DNA from: DASVBE01 sp036375995 | GTDB taxonomy: Bacteria > Actinomycetota > Actinomycetes > Streptosporangiales > Streptosporangiaceae | Assembly: GCA_036375995.1 (NCBI GenBank) | Contig: DASVBE010000140.1 | Span: forward strand, 1 to 17,778 | Direction: 5' to 3' | DNA: 17,778 nt | In this document: one piece after another, positions 7,000-13,514 of the stretch | Layout of the letters: every line of letters starts with the position of its first letter | Position numbering within the stretch: the stretch's first letter is position 1 | Position numbers and translations under genes: made by a program | The notes under the pieces: model-generated | What the model was told of the DNA's origin: nothing | What the model saw: the letters and a program-made list of their open reading frames with translations, nothing else | The model's database searches: none

Positions 7000-7968
7000 T
7001 CAGGTGGCGGCCAGGTCGCCGGCCCGCAGGGTCAGGAGCAGGTCGCGGAACTTGGCGGGCTCGTCGTACTGCGGGGTGTGCGCCGAGTGCTCGAACCAGA
7101 TCAGCTGCTTGGCCGGGGCGGTCAGCGCGTCGTAGAAGCGCTGGGTGGCCGCGCCGGGGGCGACCTGGTCGAGACGGCCCTGGGCGAGGACGATCGGCAC
7201 GTCCAGCTTAGGCATGGTGGCGACCAGGTCGGTGTGGGCCAGCAGCGGCAGCAGCGCGGCCTGGGAGGAGGTGACGCCGCGGACGGTGCGGACGGCCGCG
7301 GCAGGCGAGTAGTCCGGCGAGCGGAGCAGGCTGGCCGCCAGGGTGCGCCCGAGGCTGTTCCCGGTCGCACCGGCGGTGACGCCGCCGAAGTTGGCTATCC
7401 AGCGGCCCCGGGTAGTGAACTGTTTTGGGTCCAGGTGCGGGGGCGGGCCGATCTTCTCCAGCTGCCGTACGGCGCGCCGGTTCCCCCGCTCGCGGGCCGT
7501 GCTCTGGACCCAGTCGTACATGTGCCGTTCCGCGAACGGGATGTCGATGTCCATGCCGGCGGCCACGATCCCGGCCACGAGGTCGGGGCGCAGTACCGCG
7601 GCCTGCGCGGCGTAGGTGGCACCGAAGGAGAACCCGGCGATGAACGGCTTGCGGCCGTAGCGGCCGGCCAGCAGTTCCAGCAGTGTGATCGTGTCGCTGA
7701 TCATGAGCTGCGGAGTGATCTCGAACCGGTCCTGGCCACGGCCCAGCGGGAGGGCGGACAGGCCGGTGCCGCGCTGGTCCCAGTAGACGACGGTGAAGTC
7801 CTGCTCCAGTCCCAGCCGCTGTTCCCAGGCCCGGGTCTCGTTGATGATCGGGAATCCGGGGCCCTGCTGCATCAGCAGCAGCACCGGGTTGGCCGTGCTG
7901 GTCCCGCGGATGCGGATCCACTGCGTGATGCCGCCGAGCTGGACCGGCTCGAGTGCGTCGATTTCCAT
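7000..7968 (-). CDS. Proline iminopeptidase-like alpha/beta hydrolase
   Basis: 322-residue cytoplasmic alpha/beta hydrolase. VVYWDQRGTGLS (60-71) is the signature of the proline iminopeptidase-related group. The nucleophile is Ser114 in GFSFGATYA, the acid probably Asp267 in GRLDQVAP, and the base His297 in FEHSAHTPQYDEP. The oxyanion motif, normally HGGPG in true iminopeptidases, reads QQGPG (34-38), so peptidase activity should not be assumed; ester, lactone or amide hydrolysis is equally likely. ATG 7968 has a good ribosome site (AGGGAG, 6 bases upstream). It is the last gene of the unit starting at the TetR gene, 15 bases after the metallo-beta-lactamase stop, so it probably acts on the same compound or its ring-opened product. 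This is inference from context only. Confidence 0.88.
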   Translation of the reverse strand: MEIDALEPVQLGGITQWIRIRGTSTANPVLLLMQQGPGFPIINETRAWEQRLGLEQDFTVVYWDQRGTGLSALPLGRGQDRFEITPQLMISDTITLLELLAGRYGRKPFIAGFSFGATYAAQAAVLRPDLVAGIVAAGMDIDIPFAERHMYDWVQSTARERGNRRAVRQLEKIGPPPHLDPKQFTTRGRWIANFGGVTAGATGNSLGRTLAASLLRSPDYSPAAAVRTVRGVTSSQAALLPLLAHTDLVATMPKLDVPIVLAQGRLDQVAPGAATQRFYDALTAPAKQLIWFEHSAHTPQYDEPAKFRDLLLTLRAGDLAAT

Positions 7969-7983
7969 CTCTAGCTCCCTGAA

Positions 7984-8901
7984 TTAACGCTGCGGTTCGG
8001 TGACGGCGACGGTGCGCTGGCCCCAGGACGAGGCGGACAGGCGCATCCCGGCGGCCGGGTCGTGGGCGGGCAGGATGGCCAGGTCCGGATACCGGGCCCA
8101 GAGCGTGCTGAGGGCACGGGTCGAGGAGCGCAGCGCGGCCCGCTCGCCGAGGCCGGGCAGGTGGCCGTCCTGCATCAGGTGCACGTCGAAGGTGGTGTCG
8201 CCGGCCATCAGCAGCGGCGTCGCGCCGGGCTGGCGGACCAGCATCGACAGCGAGCCCGGCGTGTGGCCCGGGGTCGGCAGCAGAACCAGGCTGCCGTCGC
8301 CGAACAGGTCGTGCGCGGCGGTGAAGGGGGCCAGGCCGGGGTCGGTGACCGGCTGCGGGATCACCGGCCGCCAGCGCAGGCCGGGCAGGTCGATGTGCTC
8401 GCGCAGCAGCCCGCGGGCCTCGGGACGCGGCTCGCTCAGCGTGTCCCATTCGCGCTGGTGCAGGATCAGGTCGGCGTGGCGCAGCTCGGCCAGCCCGCCG
8501 ATGTGGTCCGTGTGCAGGTGCGAGAGCACGGCGGTGTGCACGTCGGCGATTTCGTAGCCGATGGCGGCCAGCCGGGCGGTCAGGGTCTGATCGGGTGCGA
8601 TCTCGAACCGGGCCAGCCGCCGGTAGGTCAGGCCGGTCAGCCCGGACCGCGGGAAGTAGCCCGGGCCGGTGACCGAGGCGCGGTCCTGGCCGGTGTCGAA
8701 CAGGACCAGGCCGTCGTGCCGCTCGATCACGTACACGTTGATCGGGCGCGGGCCGGTCCAGCGGCGCGTGGTCATCAGCCACCACAGCGCCGGGGTGCCG
8801 GTGGACCTGACGTGCTGCGGGCGGATGTCGACCGTCCCGGTGCTGACCACCGAGACGGCGCGGACGGGGTGACGGTCGCGCGGCAATGCGGGGGCGGTCA
8901 T
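7984..8901 (-). CDS. Metallo-beta-lactamase-fold hydrolase, N-acyl homoserine lactonase-like
   Basis: 305-residue MBL-fold enzyme. The metal motif SHLHTDHIGGL gives His128, His130, Asp132 and His133, followed by His213 (PTPGHTPGS), Asp235 (AGDTTFDV) and His280 (LPAHDP), the complete HxHxDH~H~D~H set of the AiiA/AttM lactonase branch. The ordering and overall length fit quorum-quenching lactonases and related lactone or ester hydrolases. The AiiA tyrosine after the bridging aspartate appears replaced by Phe238, as in several non-AHL relatives. Its ATG overlaps the TetR stop as ATGA (8898-8901), implying translational coupling. Plausible substrates are AHLs, gamma-butyrolactones, or a mycotoxin or xenobiotic lactone. 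The fold is certain; the substrate is not. Confidence 0.9.
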   Translation of the reverse strand: MTAPALPRDRHPVRAVSVVSTGTVDIRPQHVRSTGTPALWWLMTTRRWTGPRPINVYVIERHDGLVLFDTGQDRASVTGPGYFPRSGLTGLTYRRLARFEIAPDQTLTARLAAIGYEIADVHTAVLSHLHTDHIGGLAELRHADLILHQREWDTLSEPRPEARGLLREHIDLPGLRWRPVIPQPVTDPGLAPFTAAHDLFGDGSLVLLPTPGHTPGSLSMLVRQPGATPLLMAGDTTFDVHLMQDGHLPGLGERAALRSSTRALSTLWARYPDLAILPAHDPAAGMRLSASSWGQRTVAVTEPQR

Positions 8902-9488
8902 GGCGTGGGGTCCTGTTCTGCTCTCAGCGCGGCCAGCGCGGCGTCTTCGATGACCTGGTCGTGCTGGGTGCTGCCGAGCAGGTCGAGGGCACCGGGGGCG
9001 GCGAGGCTGGCCACGATGATCGGCCGCAGCATGCAGCCGATGAAGATGGCGGCCAGCAGGTTGGGCTGGCCGGCCCGCAGCTCCCCCTGGTCCTGGCCGG
9101 CCGCGATGACCTGCTCGAGGATCTCGATCGGGTACCTGGTGCCGGGCGGCAGGCGCGGGACGGAGGCGGTCGTGCGCAGCAGCGCGAACGTGAACGCGGC
9201 GGGATCGGCCCGGTACGAGGCCAGTGTGGCGCGGACGGCCCGGCGAAGCCGATCGCTGGCCGGGCCGTCCGCGGTGGCCTCGCCCAGGCGGGCGGCGAAC
9301 GCCGCGAAGTGGTGCAGGTACAGCTCCCCGGCCAGCGCCTGCATGGACGGGAAGTGCCGGTACAGCGCGGCCTCGGACACCCCGGCCCGCTCCGCGACGT
9401 GGCGGACCCGGGTCGCGTCGTAGCCGAGCTCGGCGAAGCACTCCACGGCCGCCTGGAGGATCTTGTCCTTCTGGCTAGGCCGCGGCAC
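8898..9488 (-). CDS. TetR-family repressor heading the lactonase operon
   Basis: 196-residue TetR regulator. The N-terminal DNA-binding domain reads KDKILQAAVECFAELGYDATRVRHVAERAGVSEAALYRHFPS (helix-turn-helix about 25-48), followed by an all-helical ligand domain ending DQVIEDAALAALRAEQ. GTG 9488 was chosen because the conserved domain starts a few residues later, GAGCGGGG lies just upstream, and any longer frame would run through the palindromic operator at 9504-9527. Frame and spacing fit autoregulation, with the operator centre about 30 bases before the start. It overlaps the lactonase gene (ATGA), so repressor and enzymes are made together and induction by a lactone ligand is a reasonable model. 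The ligand is unknown. Confidence 0.92.
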   Translation of the reverse strand: MPRPSQKDKILQAAVECFAELGYDATRVRHVAERAGVSEAALYRHFPSMQALAGELYLHHFAAFAARLGEATADGPASDRLRRAVRATLASYRADPAAFTFALLRTTASVPRLPPGTRYPIEILEQVIAAGQDQGELRAGQPNLLAAIFIGCMLRPIIVASLAAPGALDLLGSTQHDQVIEDAALAALRAEQDPTP

Positions 9489-9503
9489 GGTCCGCCCCGC
9501 TCT

Positions 9504-9527
9504 GTATGTAAGTGAACATACACTTAC
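9504..9527. promoter_or_regulatory. Palindromic TetR operator with overlapping half-sites
   Basis: GTAAGTGAACATACACTTAC (9508-9527) has perfect 7-bp arms around a 6-base centre. A second palindrome, GTATGT-AAGTGA-ACATAC (9504-9521), overlaps it. This AT-rich island stands out sharply from the GC-rich surroundings and lies 16-20 bases upstream of the TetR GTG. On the minus strand, TTAAAG and TACATA about 16-17 bases apart could be the promoter it blocks. Confidence 0.78.
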
Positions 9528-9591
9528 TTTAACTGAGGCGATTCCCCGGCGCAATCCGCCGCCGGCCGCGGGCGCCCGCTGGATGAGCCCT

Positions 9592-9609
9592 GGCCGCCGG
9601 GCGGCGGCC
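9592..9609 (-). terminator. Short hairpin downstream of the SRPBCC gene
   Basis: GGCCGCC-GGGC-GGCGGCC, a perfect 7-bp stem with a 4-base loop, lies 34 bases past the stop of the minus-strand SRPBCC gene and before the TetR promoter. It is a plausible terminator without a U-tract. Nothing else is evident between 9528 and 9642. Confidence 0.45.
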
Positions 9610-9642
9610 CCGACGGGCTGGCCCGCGCCGGGCTGGCCGGCC

Positions 9643-10197
9643 TCAGGCGGGCAGTCCGGCATCGGGCTGGCCGGCCCCGGGCTGGCCGGGCACCGGGCCG
9701 GCGGACCGCTGCTCGGCGCCCGCCTTGAGCGCGGTCAGCCATTTCATGAGGTCGGCATGGAGCTTGGCCTCGTTGTAGAGCAGGCCGAGCATGAGCCCGG
9801 ACATGGACTCCTCGCACCGGACCCGGGTGGCGCCGCCGGCCGTGGTGTCCAGCAGGTGACGGTGGACGACCTTGAGCCAGGCGGCCGTCCCGGTCCAGGT
9901 GACCTCACGGCCAGGGTCGAGAACGGCGAACCGGGACCTGAAGTGCGACCGGCCCTTCGCCCAGGTGAAGGCCGCATCGACGGCAGCCGGCCCATCGAGC
10001 TTGACGTCGTGGACCGCCGGGTCGAACGCCGGCCATCCCGCCGGGCTGGCGATCATCTCCCAGACCCGCTGCACCGGGGCGCTGATCACGACCTCGCACG
10101 TCGCCGTGACCGGGGCCCGCTCGTCGATGCGGCCCTGCTTGGCGTAATCCTGGTGCAGCCGCGCGATCGGCGGGCCGGCGTAGAACAGGCTGCTCAT
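9643..10197 (-). CDS. SRPBCC (START/Bet v1-like) family protein
   Basis: 184-residue protein with the hydrophobic-ligand fold of polyketide cyclases/dehydrases and AHSA1-like proteins. ATCEVVISAPVQRVWEMIASPAGWPAFDPAVHDVKLDG is the typical N-terminal helix-grip start, and the sheet continues through FAVLDPGREVTWTG and HRHLLDTTAGGATRVRCEESMSG to a long C-terminal helix (LYNEAKLHADLMKWLTALKAGAE). ATG 10197 has an excellent ribosome site (GGAGG, 6 bases upstream); starting at 10218 would bury it. The C-terminus ends in a Gly/Pro/Gln-rich tail (GPVPGQPGAGQP). It is divergent from a TetR gene and shares a control region with two identical-arm operators, so the TetR protein most likely controls it. 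The ligand or reaction cannot be told from sequence. Confidence 0.88.
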   Translation of the reverse strand: MSSLFYAGPPIARLHQDYAKQGRIDERAPVTATCEVVISAPVQRVWEMIASPAGWPAFDPAVHDVKLDGPAAVDAAFTWAKGRSHFRSRFAVLDPGREVTWTGTAAWLKVVHRHLLDTTAGGATRVRCEESMSGLMLGLLYNEAKLHADLMKWLTALKAGAEQRSAGPVPGQPGAGQPDAGLPA

Positions 10198-10214
10198 GGC
10201 TATCCTCCACTCAT

Positions 10215-10229
10215 GCAACTTCTTGTTGC
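10215..10229. promoter_or_regulatory. TetR operator copy 1 (GCAAC-N5-GTTGC)
   Basis: GCAACTTCTTGTTGC has perfect 5-bp arms. It lies in the 5' leader of the SRPBCC gene, a few bases upstream of its GGAGG ribosome site, and on the regulator side of the divergent gap. The same arms recur exactly 50 bp away. Confidence 0.75.
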
Positions 10230-10264
10230 GTTAAGGTGAGTATGTCAGCGGCGCAGCCGCAAAC

Positions 10265-10279
10265 GCAACTCAAAGTTGC
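10265..10279. promoter_or_regulatory. TetR operator copy 2 (GCAAC-N5-GTTGC)
   Basis: GCAACTCAAAGTTGC has the same 5-bp arms, extended to 6 bp (GCAACT/AGTTGC). On the minus strand it adjoins a possible -35 (TTGCGT) paired with CATACT 18 bases on, which would drive the SRPBCC gene. It lies 13 bases before the preferred GTG start of the TetR gene. Confidence 0.75.
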
Positions 10280-10292
10280 ATCAGGTGGTGAC

Positions 10293-10928
10293 GTGAACCA
10301 GGCAGGGGAGATCAGGCCGGGCGGGCGGACGGCCCGCACCCGCGCCGCGGTGCTGGCCGCGGTCATCGAGGAACTCACCGACCATGGCTGGGATCAGCTC
10401 AGCGTGGAGTCCGTCGCGCTGCGGGCCGGAGTGCACAAGACCACCGTCTACCGCCGCTGGCGGGACAAGAACACCCTGGTGGCCGAGGCGCTCAAGGCCG
10501 CGGCAGAGAGCAGGATCCAGATGCCCGACACCGGCGACATCGCACAGGACCTGCGCGAGCTGGCCCGGATCGTCCGGGTTCTGCTGACCTCGCGGGAAGG
10601 CGCCGCCACCACCCGCGCGCTGGCCGGGCATAGTCACGACACCGCGGGGGTCGGGCAGGTCCTGCCGGTTCTGTGGGCGGCCCGGCTGGCTCAGGTCGAG
10701 CCGGTCGTCGCGCGCGCCGTGGCGCGCGGCCAGCTTCCGGTGGGCACCAGCCCTGACGACCTGATGAAGCACCTGACCGCGCCGCTGTTCCACCGGCTGC
10801 TCGTCACCGCCGAGCCGCTCACCGAGGCCAGCGCCGACCAGGCTGCCGCGGCCGCGCTGGTCGCCGCCCGGGCCGGGGTTTTTGTGCCGCCGGGGGACGG
10901 CCGGGCGGCGGCGGGAATGGATCTCTGA
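10293..10928 (+). CDS. TetR/AcrR-family regulator, divergent from the SRPBCC gene
   Basis: 211-residue TetR regulator from GTG 10293. The DNA-binding domain is RTARTRAAVLAAVIEELTDHGWDQLSVESVALRAGVHKTTVYRRWRDKNTLVAEAL, with the recognition helix around HKTTVYRRW (48-56); the C-terminal ligand domain resembles the TetR_C_11-type group. Longer starts exist (GTG 10236, ATG 10242), but codons between 10242 and 10293 have A/T-rich third positions unlike the rest of the gene, operator copy 2 lies inside that stretch, and AGGTGG precedes GTG 10293. I therefore prefer the short form. It probably represses itself and the SRPBCC gene through the paired GCAAC-N5-GTTGC sites. The inducer is unknown. Confidence 0.88.
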   Translation: MNQAGEIRPGGRTARTRAAVLAAVIEELTDHGWDQLSVESVALRAGVHKTTVYRRWRDKNTLVAEALKAAAESRIQMPDTGDIAQDLRELARIVRVLLTSREGAATTRALAGHSHDTAGVGQVLPVLWAARLAQVEPVVARAVARGQLPVGTSPDDLMKHLTAPLFHRLLVTAEPLTEASADQAAAAALVAARAGVFVPPGDGRAAAGMDL

Positions 10929-11027
10929 TTCAGGCCGCGAAGGGCGCGGGTCCGGACGGCGATCCGGGCCGCAAACACCGTAATAAATCCTGGTCCTGAA
11001 TCTTGTGATGACGGGGGCGGCGGCGGG

Positions 11028-11033
11028 GATAGT
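11028..11033 (+). promoter_or_regulatory. Candidate -10 element for a leaderless methyltransferase mRNA
   Basis: GATAGT ends 6 bases before the ATG at 11040, the spacing expected when transcription begins at the start codon. No Shine-Dalgarno precedes this ATG. TTGTGA at 11003-11008 is a possible -35, though its 19-base spacing is long. The rest of 10929-11027 shows nothing else. Confidence 0.4.
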
Positions 11034-11039
11034 GCCGGG

Positions 11040-12218
11040 ATGGACTGGGAACCGCGGGCGCAGGGACTGGCGGAGCGGGTGAGCCACCCGGGATCGCGGT
11101 GGCGGCCGGTGGTGGCCGCGTTGCCCCGGCACGCGTTCGTGCCCCGGTGGTGGGAGCCGCCGGGCGGGTACGGGGCGCGGCGGCCGCGGGACCTGAGCGC
11201 CGGGTGGGAACTGCGGGACGGGCCGCTGGACGAGGAGGCCTGGCTGGACGCGGCCTACTCGGACGTGTCGCTGGTCACCCGGGTGGGGACGCTGCACGCC
11301 GACCACGCCACGTCGGCGGACCGGCCGGCCGGGCTGCCGACCTCGTCGTCGACGATGCCGGGGCTGATCGTGCAGCTGGCCCGGTACCTGTACCTGGACG
11401 CCGGGCACGACGTGCTGGACGTCGGCACCGGGTCCGGGTACGGCTGCGCGCTGCTCGCGACCCGGCTCGGCGAGGAGCACGTGACCAGCGTGGACGTGGA
11501 CGAGTACCTGACCTCGGCGGCGGCCGTGCGGCTGGCCTCGGTGGGGCTGCACCCGCAGGTGCTGACCGCGGACGCGACCGGGCCGCTGCCGGAGGGGGCG
11601 GCGGCGGGTTACGACCGGATCCTGGCCACGGTGGCGGTCCGGCCGGTGCCGGCGAGCTGGCTGGCGGCGCTGCGCCCGGGCGGGCGGCTGGTCACCACGC
11701 TGTCCGGGACGATGATGATCCTGACCGCGGACAAGACCGAAGACGGCGGCGCGGCCGGGCGGGTCGAGTGGGAGCGGGCCGGGTTCATGCGGACGCGGAC
11801 CGGGCCCGGCTACCCGCGGTCGCTGATCGAGACCGGGGCGGGCGGCTTCTGGGGGGACGGGGACGAGGTCAGCCAGGGCCGTTACCCGATGGGGACGGCC
11901 ACGGCCGCCGGCGACATCTGGTCGATGCTGTCCGTGCTCGCGCCGGGCAGCGAGCACGCGTTCACCCAGCAGGACGGGGTCAGGACCGTTCTGCTGGTGC
12001 ACCCGGACGGGTCGTGGGCGCGGGCCAGCGGCCTGCCGGGCGAGCTGCCGGTGGTGCAGCAGAAGGGGCCACGGCGGCTGTGGGACCTCCTCGACAAGAT
12101 CCGCGACGACCTGCTGCGGATCGGCGAGTTGCCGGTTTACGGTGCGTCGGCGCGGGTCCGGCCGGACGGGGCGATCGAGCTGACCCGCGGGCGCTGGCAG
12201 GCGACGATCGACGCCTAG
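11040..12218 (+). CDS. PIMT-fold SAM-dependent methyltransferase (RiPP-cluster type)
   Basis: 392-residue protein. Residues 1-220 form a protein-L-isoaspartate O-methyltransferase-like domain: LPRHAFVPR (28-36), the substrate-side TSSSTMPGLIVQLARYL (101-117), SAM motif I VLDVGTGSGYGCALL (125-139), the acidic loop VTSVDVDEYL (148-157), and LRPGGRLVTTLSG (211-223). About 170 further residues, ending AIELTRGRWQATIDA, are not found in housekeeping PIMTs (about 210-230 residues). This two-part form resembles methyltransferases accompanying ATP-grasp or lanthipeptide RiPP systems in actinomycetes, which methylate Asp/isoAsp in a precursor. No ATP-grasp enzyme, lanthionine enzyme or obvious precursor lies in the window, so its target is unknown. 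The gene is probably leaderless and is followed by a strong hairpin, implying a single-gene transcript. Confidence 0.85.
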   Translation: MDWEPRAQGLAERVSHPGSRWRPVVAALPRHAFVPRWWEPPGGYGARRPRDLSAGWELRDGPLDEEAWLDAAYSDVSLVTRVGTLHADHATSADRPAGLPTSSSTMPGLIVQLARYLYLDAGHDVLDVGTGSGYGCALLATRLGEEHVTSVDVDEYLTSAAAVRLASVGLHPQVLTADATGPLPEGAAAGYDRILATVAVRPVPASWLAALRPGGRLVTTLSGTMMILTADKTEDGGAAGRVEWERAGFMRTRTGPGYPRSLIETGAGGFWGDGDEVSQGRYPMGTATAAGDIWSMLSVLAPGSEHAFTQQDGVRTVLLVHPDGSWARASGLPGELPVVQQKGPRRLWDLLDKIRDDLLRIGELPVYGASARVRPDGAIELTRGRWQATIDA

Positions 12219-12233
12219 CGAACGGCCAGCGCG

Positions 12234-12258
12234 GGCCGGGGCCCGGCAGGCCCCGGCC
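12234..12258 (+). terminator. Strong hairpin after the methyltransferase gene
   Basis: Perfect 10-bp stem GGCCGGGGCC (12234-12243) and GGCCCCGGCC (12249-12258) with loop CGGCA, starting 16 bases past the stop. There is no U-tract, as is usual in high-GC actinomycetes. Confidence 0.75.
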
Positions 12259-12287
12259 GAGGCCTTCGTGCTGGTCTCGGTGGCCGG

Positions 12288-12331
12288 CTGAGCTGCGGCG
12301 CGGTGGCCTGCTGAGCTGCGGCGCGGTGGCC
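12288..12331. repeat. 21-bp tandem direct repeat, two copies
   Basis: Two identical 21-bp copies at 12288-12308 and 12311-12331 (each begins CTGAGCTGCGG and ends GCGGTGGCC), period 23, in the non-coding gap between the methyltransferase terminator and the next gene. No protein-coding role is apparent. Confidence 0.8.
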
Positions 12332-12397
12332 GGCCAGGGCCCGGCGAAGTCCCAGGAATTCGCATGGACCCGGCTATTTATCGGTCGTTCAGCGAAG

Positions 12398-12455
12398 CGT
12401 TAAGATCCGCTGGACAGGCCTGGAGCATGCCGCAATTTCTCGTGTCCTCTTAACG
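12398..12455. promoter_or_regulatory. Spaced inverted repeat in the leader of the unknown gene
   Basis: CGTTAAGA (12398-12405) and its exact reverse complement TCTTAACG (12448-12455) start 50 bp apart in an AT-richer leader. The second copy ends 4 bases before the AAGGAG ribosome site (12459-12464) of the next gene. CTATTTATC around 12374-12382 could be a -10 region. The pair may be two half-sites of a regulator or a long-range stem. Confidence 0.4.
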
Positions 12456-12472
12456 AGCAAGGAGCGTCGCTG

Positions 12473-13507
12473 ATGCTCGGGCACTGGGTGGACCTCGATC
12501 CGTACTTCCTGCACCGCGAGCGCGTTCTGCGGCTGATCAGGACCGACCGGGCCGCCGAGCAGCTGGCCCGCTGGGATCCGCACCGCGCGCTCACGCCCAG
12601 TTCCCCCGCGCATCTGGCCACCGCGCTCGGCCTGGCCCTGCCCGCCCTGGACGCCGCCGAGCTGCCCCGCCTGGTGTACGAGCACGGCATGGCGGTCGGC
12701 CGGCTGGTGGGCATCGAGCAGACGTTCTGCTTCCGCCGGCCCGGGGACGGCATGCAGTCCACGGACCCGCGGATCGCCTTCGAGGGCCGGCTGAGCACGG
12801 ACGAGTCGGTGACGGTCACCGGCAGCTTCAGCATCCTGCGGATCGTCAGCGCGAGCGCGGCCAGCAGCCTGGACGGTGACCAGCACGCCTGCCTGATCGG
12901 CGTGGTCACCCGGCGGGACGCGGACAGGATCGAGCTGAACCCGGTGTTCGCGGGCCTGCGGTACTTCATCGACGGCGCCGAGGACCACTCCTACCTGGAC
13001 AACCGGCCGCTGCGCACGCCGCTGAACCAGCTGGACCGGTTCGCCGCGGTCGACTTCCGCAGCCCGGTGGGCGGCACCGAGCTGGCGGCCCTGCAGACGA
13101 TGCCCGCGGCCACCGTCCGCGCCGGGCTGGCCGCGATCCTGGGCACAACGCTGACCCGCAGCGGCTGGTCCCGGGCGCGGTCCAGCATGTACCAGGGCCC
13201 GCTCCAGGTCCGGCAGACGGCCCGCAACAGCATGTGGTTCTTCCCCGGCAACGGCCAGGACGGACCGCTGACGGTGCCCATGCTCGGCCCCCCGGGCGAG
13301 CAGCTGACCCGCCTGTTCACCTGCGGGACCGGCCTGTACATCGTCCAGCACAGCGACGTCATCACGCCCGAGGTGACCAGCCTGATCGCCGCCTACGCCC
13401 AGGACGCCGGCGCCTGGGAAGCCAGCGAGAGCCTCGAGTACATGATCATCGACGGCCCCGACACGGTCCGCATCTTCCGCACCCACGGCCTGCTCCCGCC
13501 CATCTGA
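12473..13507 (+). CDS. Hypothetical protein, 344 residues, not recognised
   Basis: I do not recognise this family. ATG 12473 has a good ribosome site (AAGGAG, 8 bases upstream) and the whole frame has strong G/C third-position bias, so the gene is real. The protein looks soluble, with no signal peptide or membrane helix. It starts MLGHWVDLDPYFLHRERVLR; a Leu/Ala-rich helical part spans roughly 20-75, followed by mixed alpha/beta sequence with strand-like runs (SVTVTGSFSILRIV 112-125, HACLIGVVTRR 137-147, GLYIVQHSDVI, EYMIIDGPDTVRIF). Two cysteines (FCFRR near 86, LFTCGTG near 283) do not form a known metal motif. It has a long individual leader with inverted and tandem repeats, and downstream there is only a transporter remnant. 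No function is proposed. Confidence 0.8.
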   Translation: MLGHWVDLDPYFLHRERVLRLIRTDRAAEQLARWDPHRALTPSSPAHLATALGLALPALDAAELPRLVYEHGMAVGRLVGIEQTFCFRRPGDGMQSTDPRIAFEGRLSTDESVTVTGSFSILRIVSASAASSLDGDQHACLIGVVTRRDADRIELNPVFAGLRYFIDGAEDHSYLDNRPLRTPLNQLDRFAAVDFRSPVGGTELAALQTMPAATVRAGLAAILGTTLTRSGWSRARSSMYQGPLQVRQTARNSMWFFPGNGQDGPLTVPMLGPPGEQLTRLFTCGTGLYIVQHSDVITPEVTSLIAAYAQDAGAWEASESLEYMIIDGPDTVRIFRTHGLLPPI

Positions 13508-13514
13508 CTCCCCG

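Noticed and set aside
1..9527. Four alpha/beta-hydrolase genes plus a lactonase read as one catabolic or biosynthetic cluster
   Set aside because: The genes lie in separate, mutually convergent or divergent transcription units interrupted by a permease and a deacetylase; proximity alone does not support a joint pathway.
9528..9642. Extending the TetR protein of the lactonase operon to an upstream ATG at 9662
   Set aside because: The extension runs through the palindromic operator and encodes Pro/Gly-rich sequence foreign to TetR N-termini.
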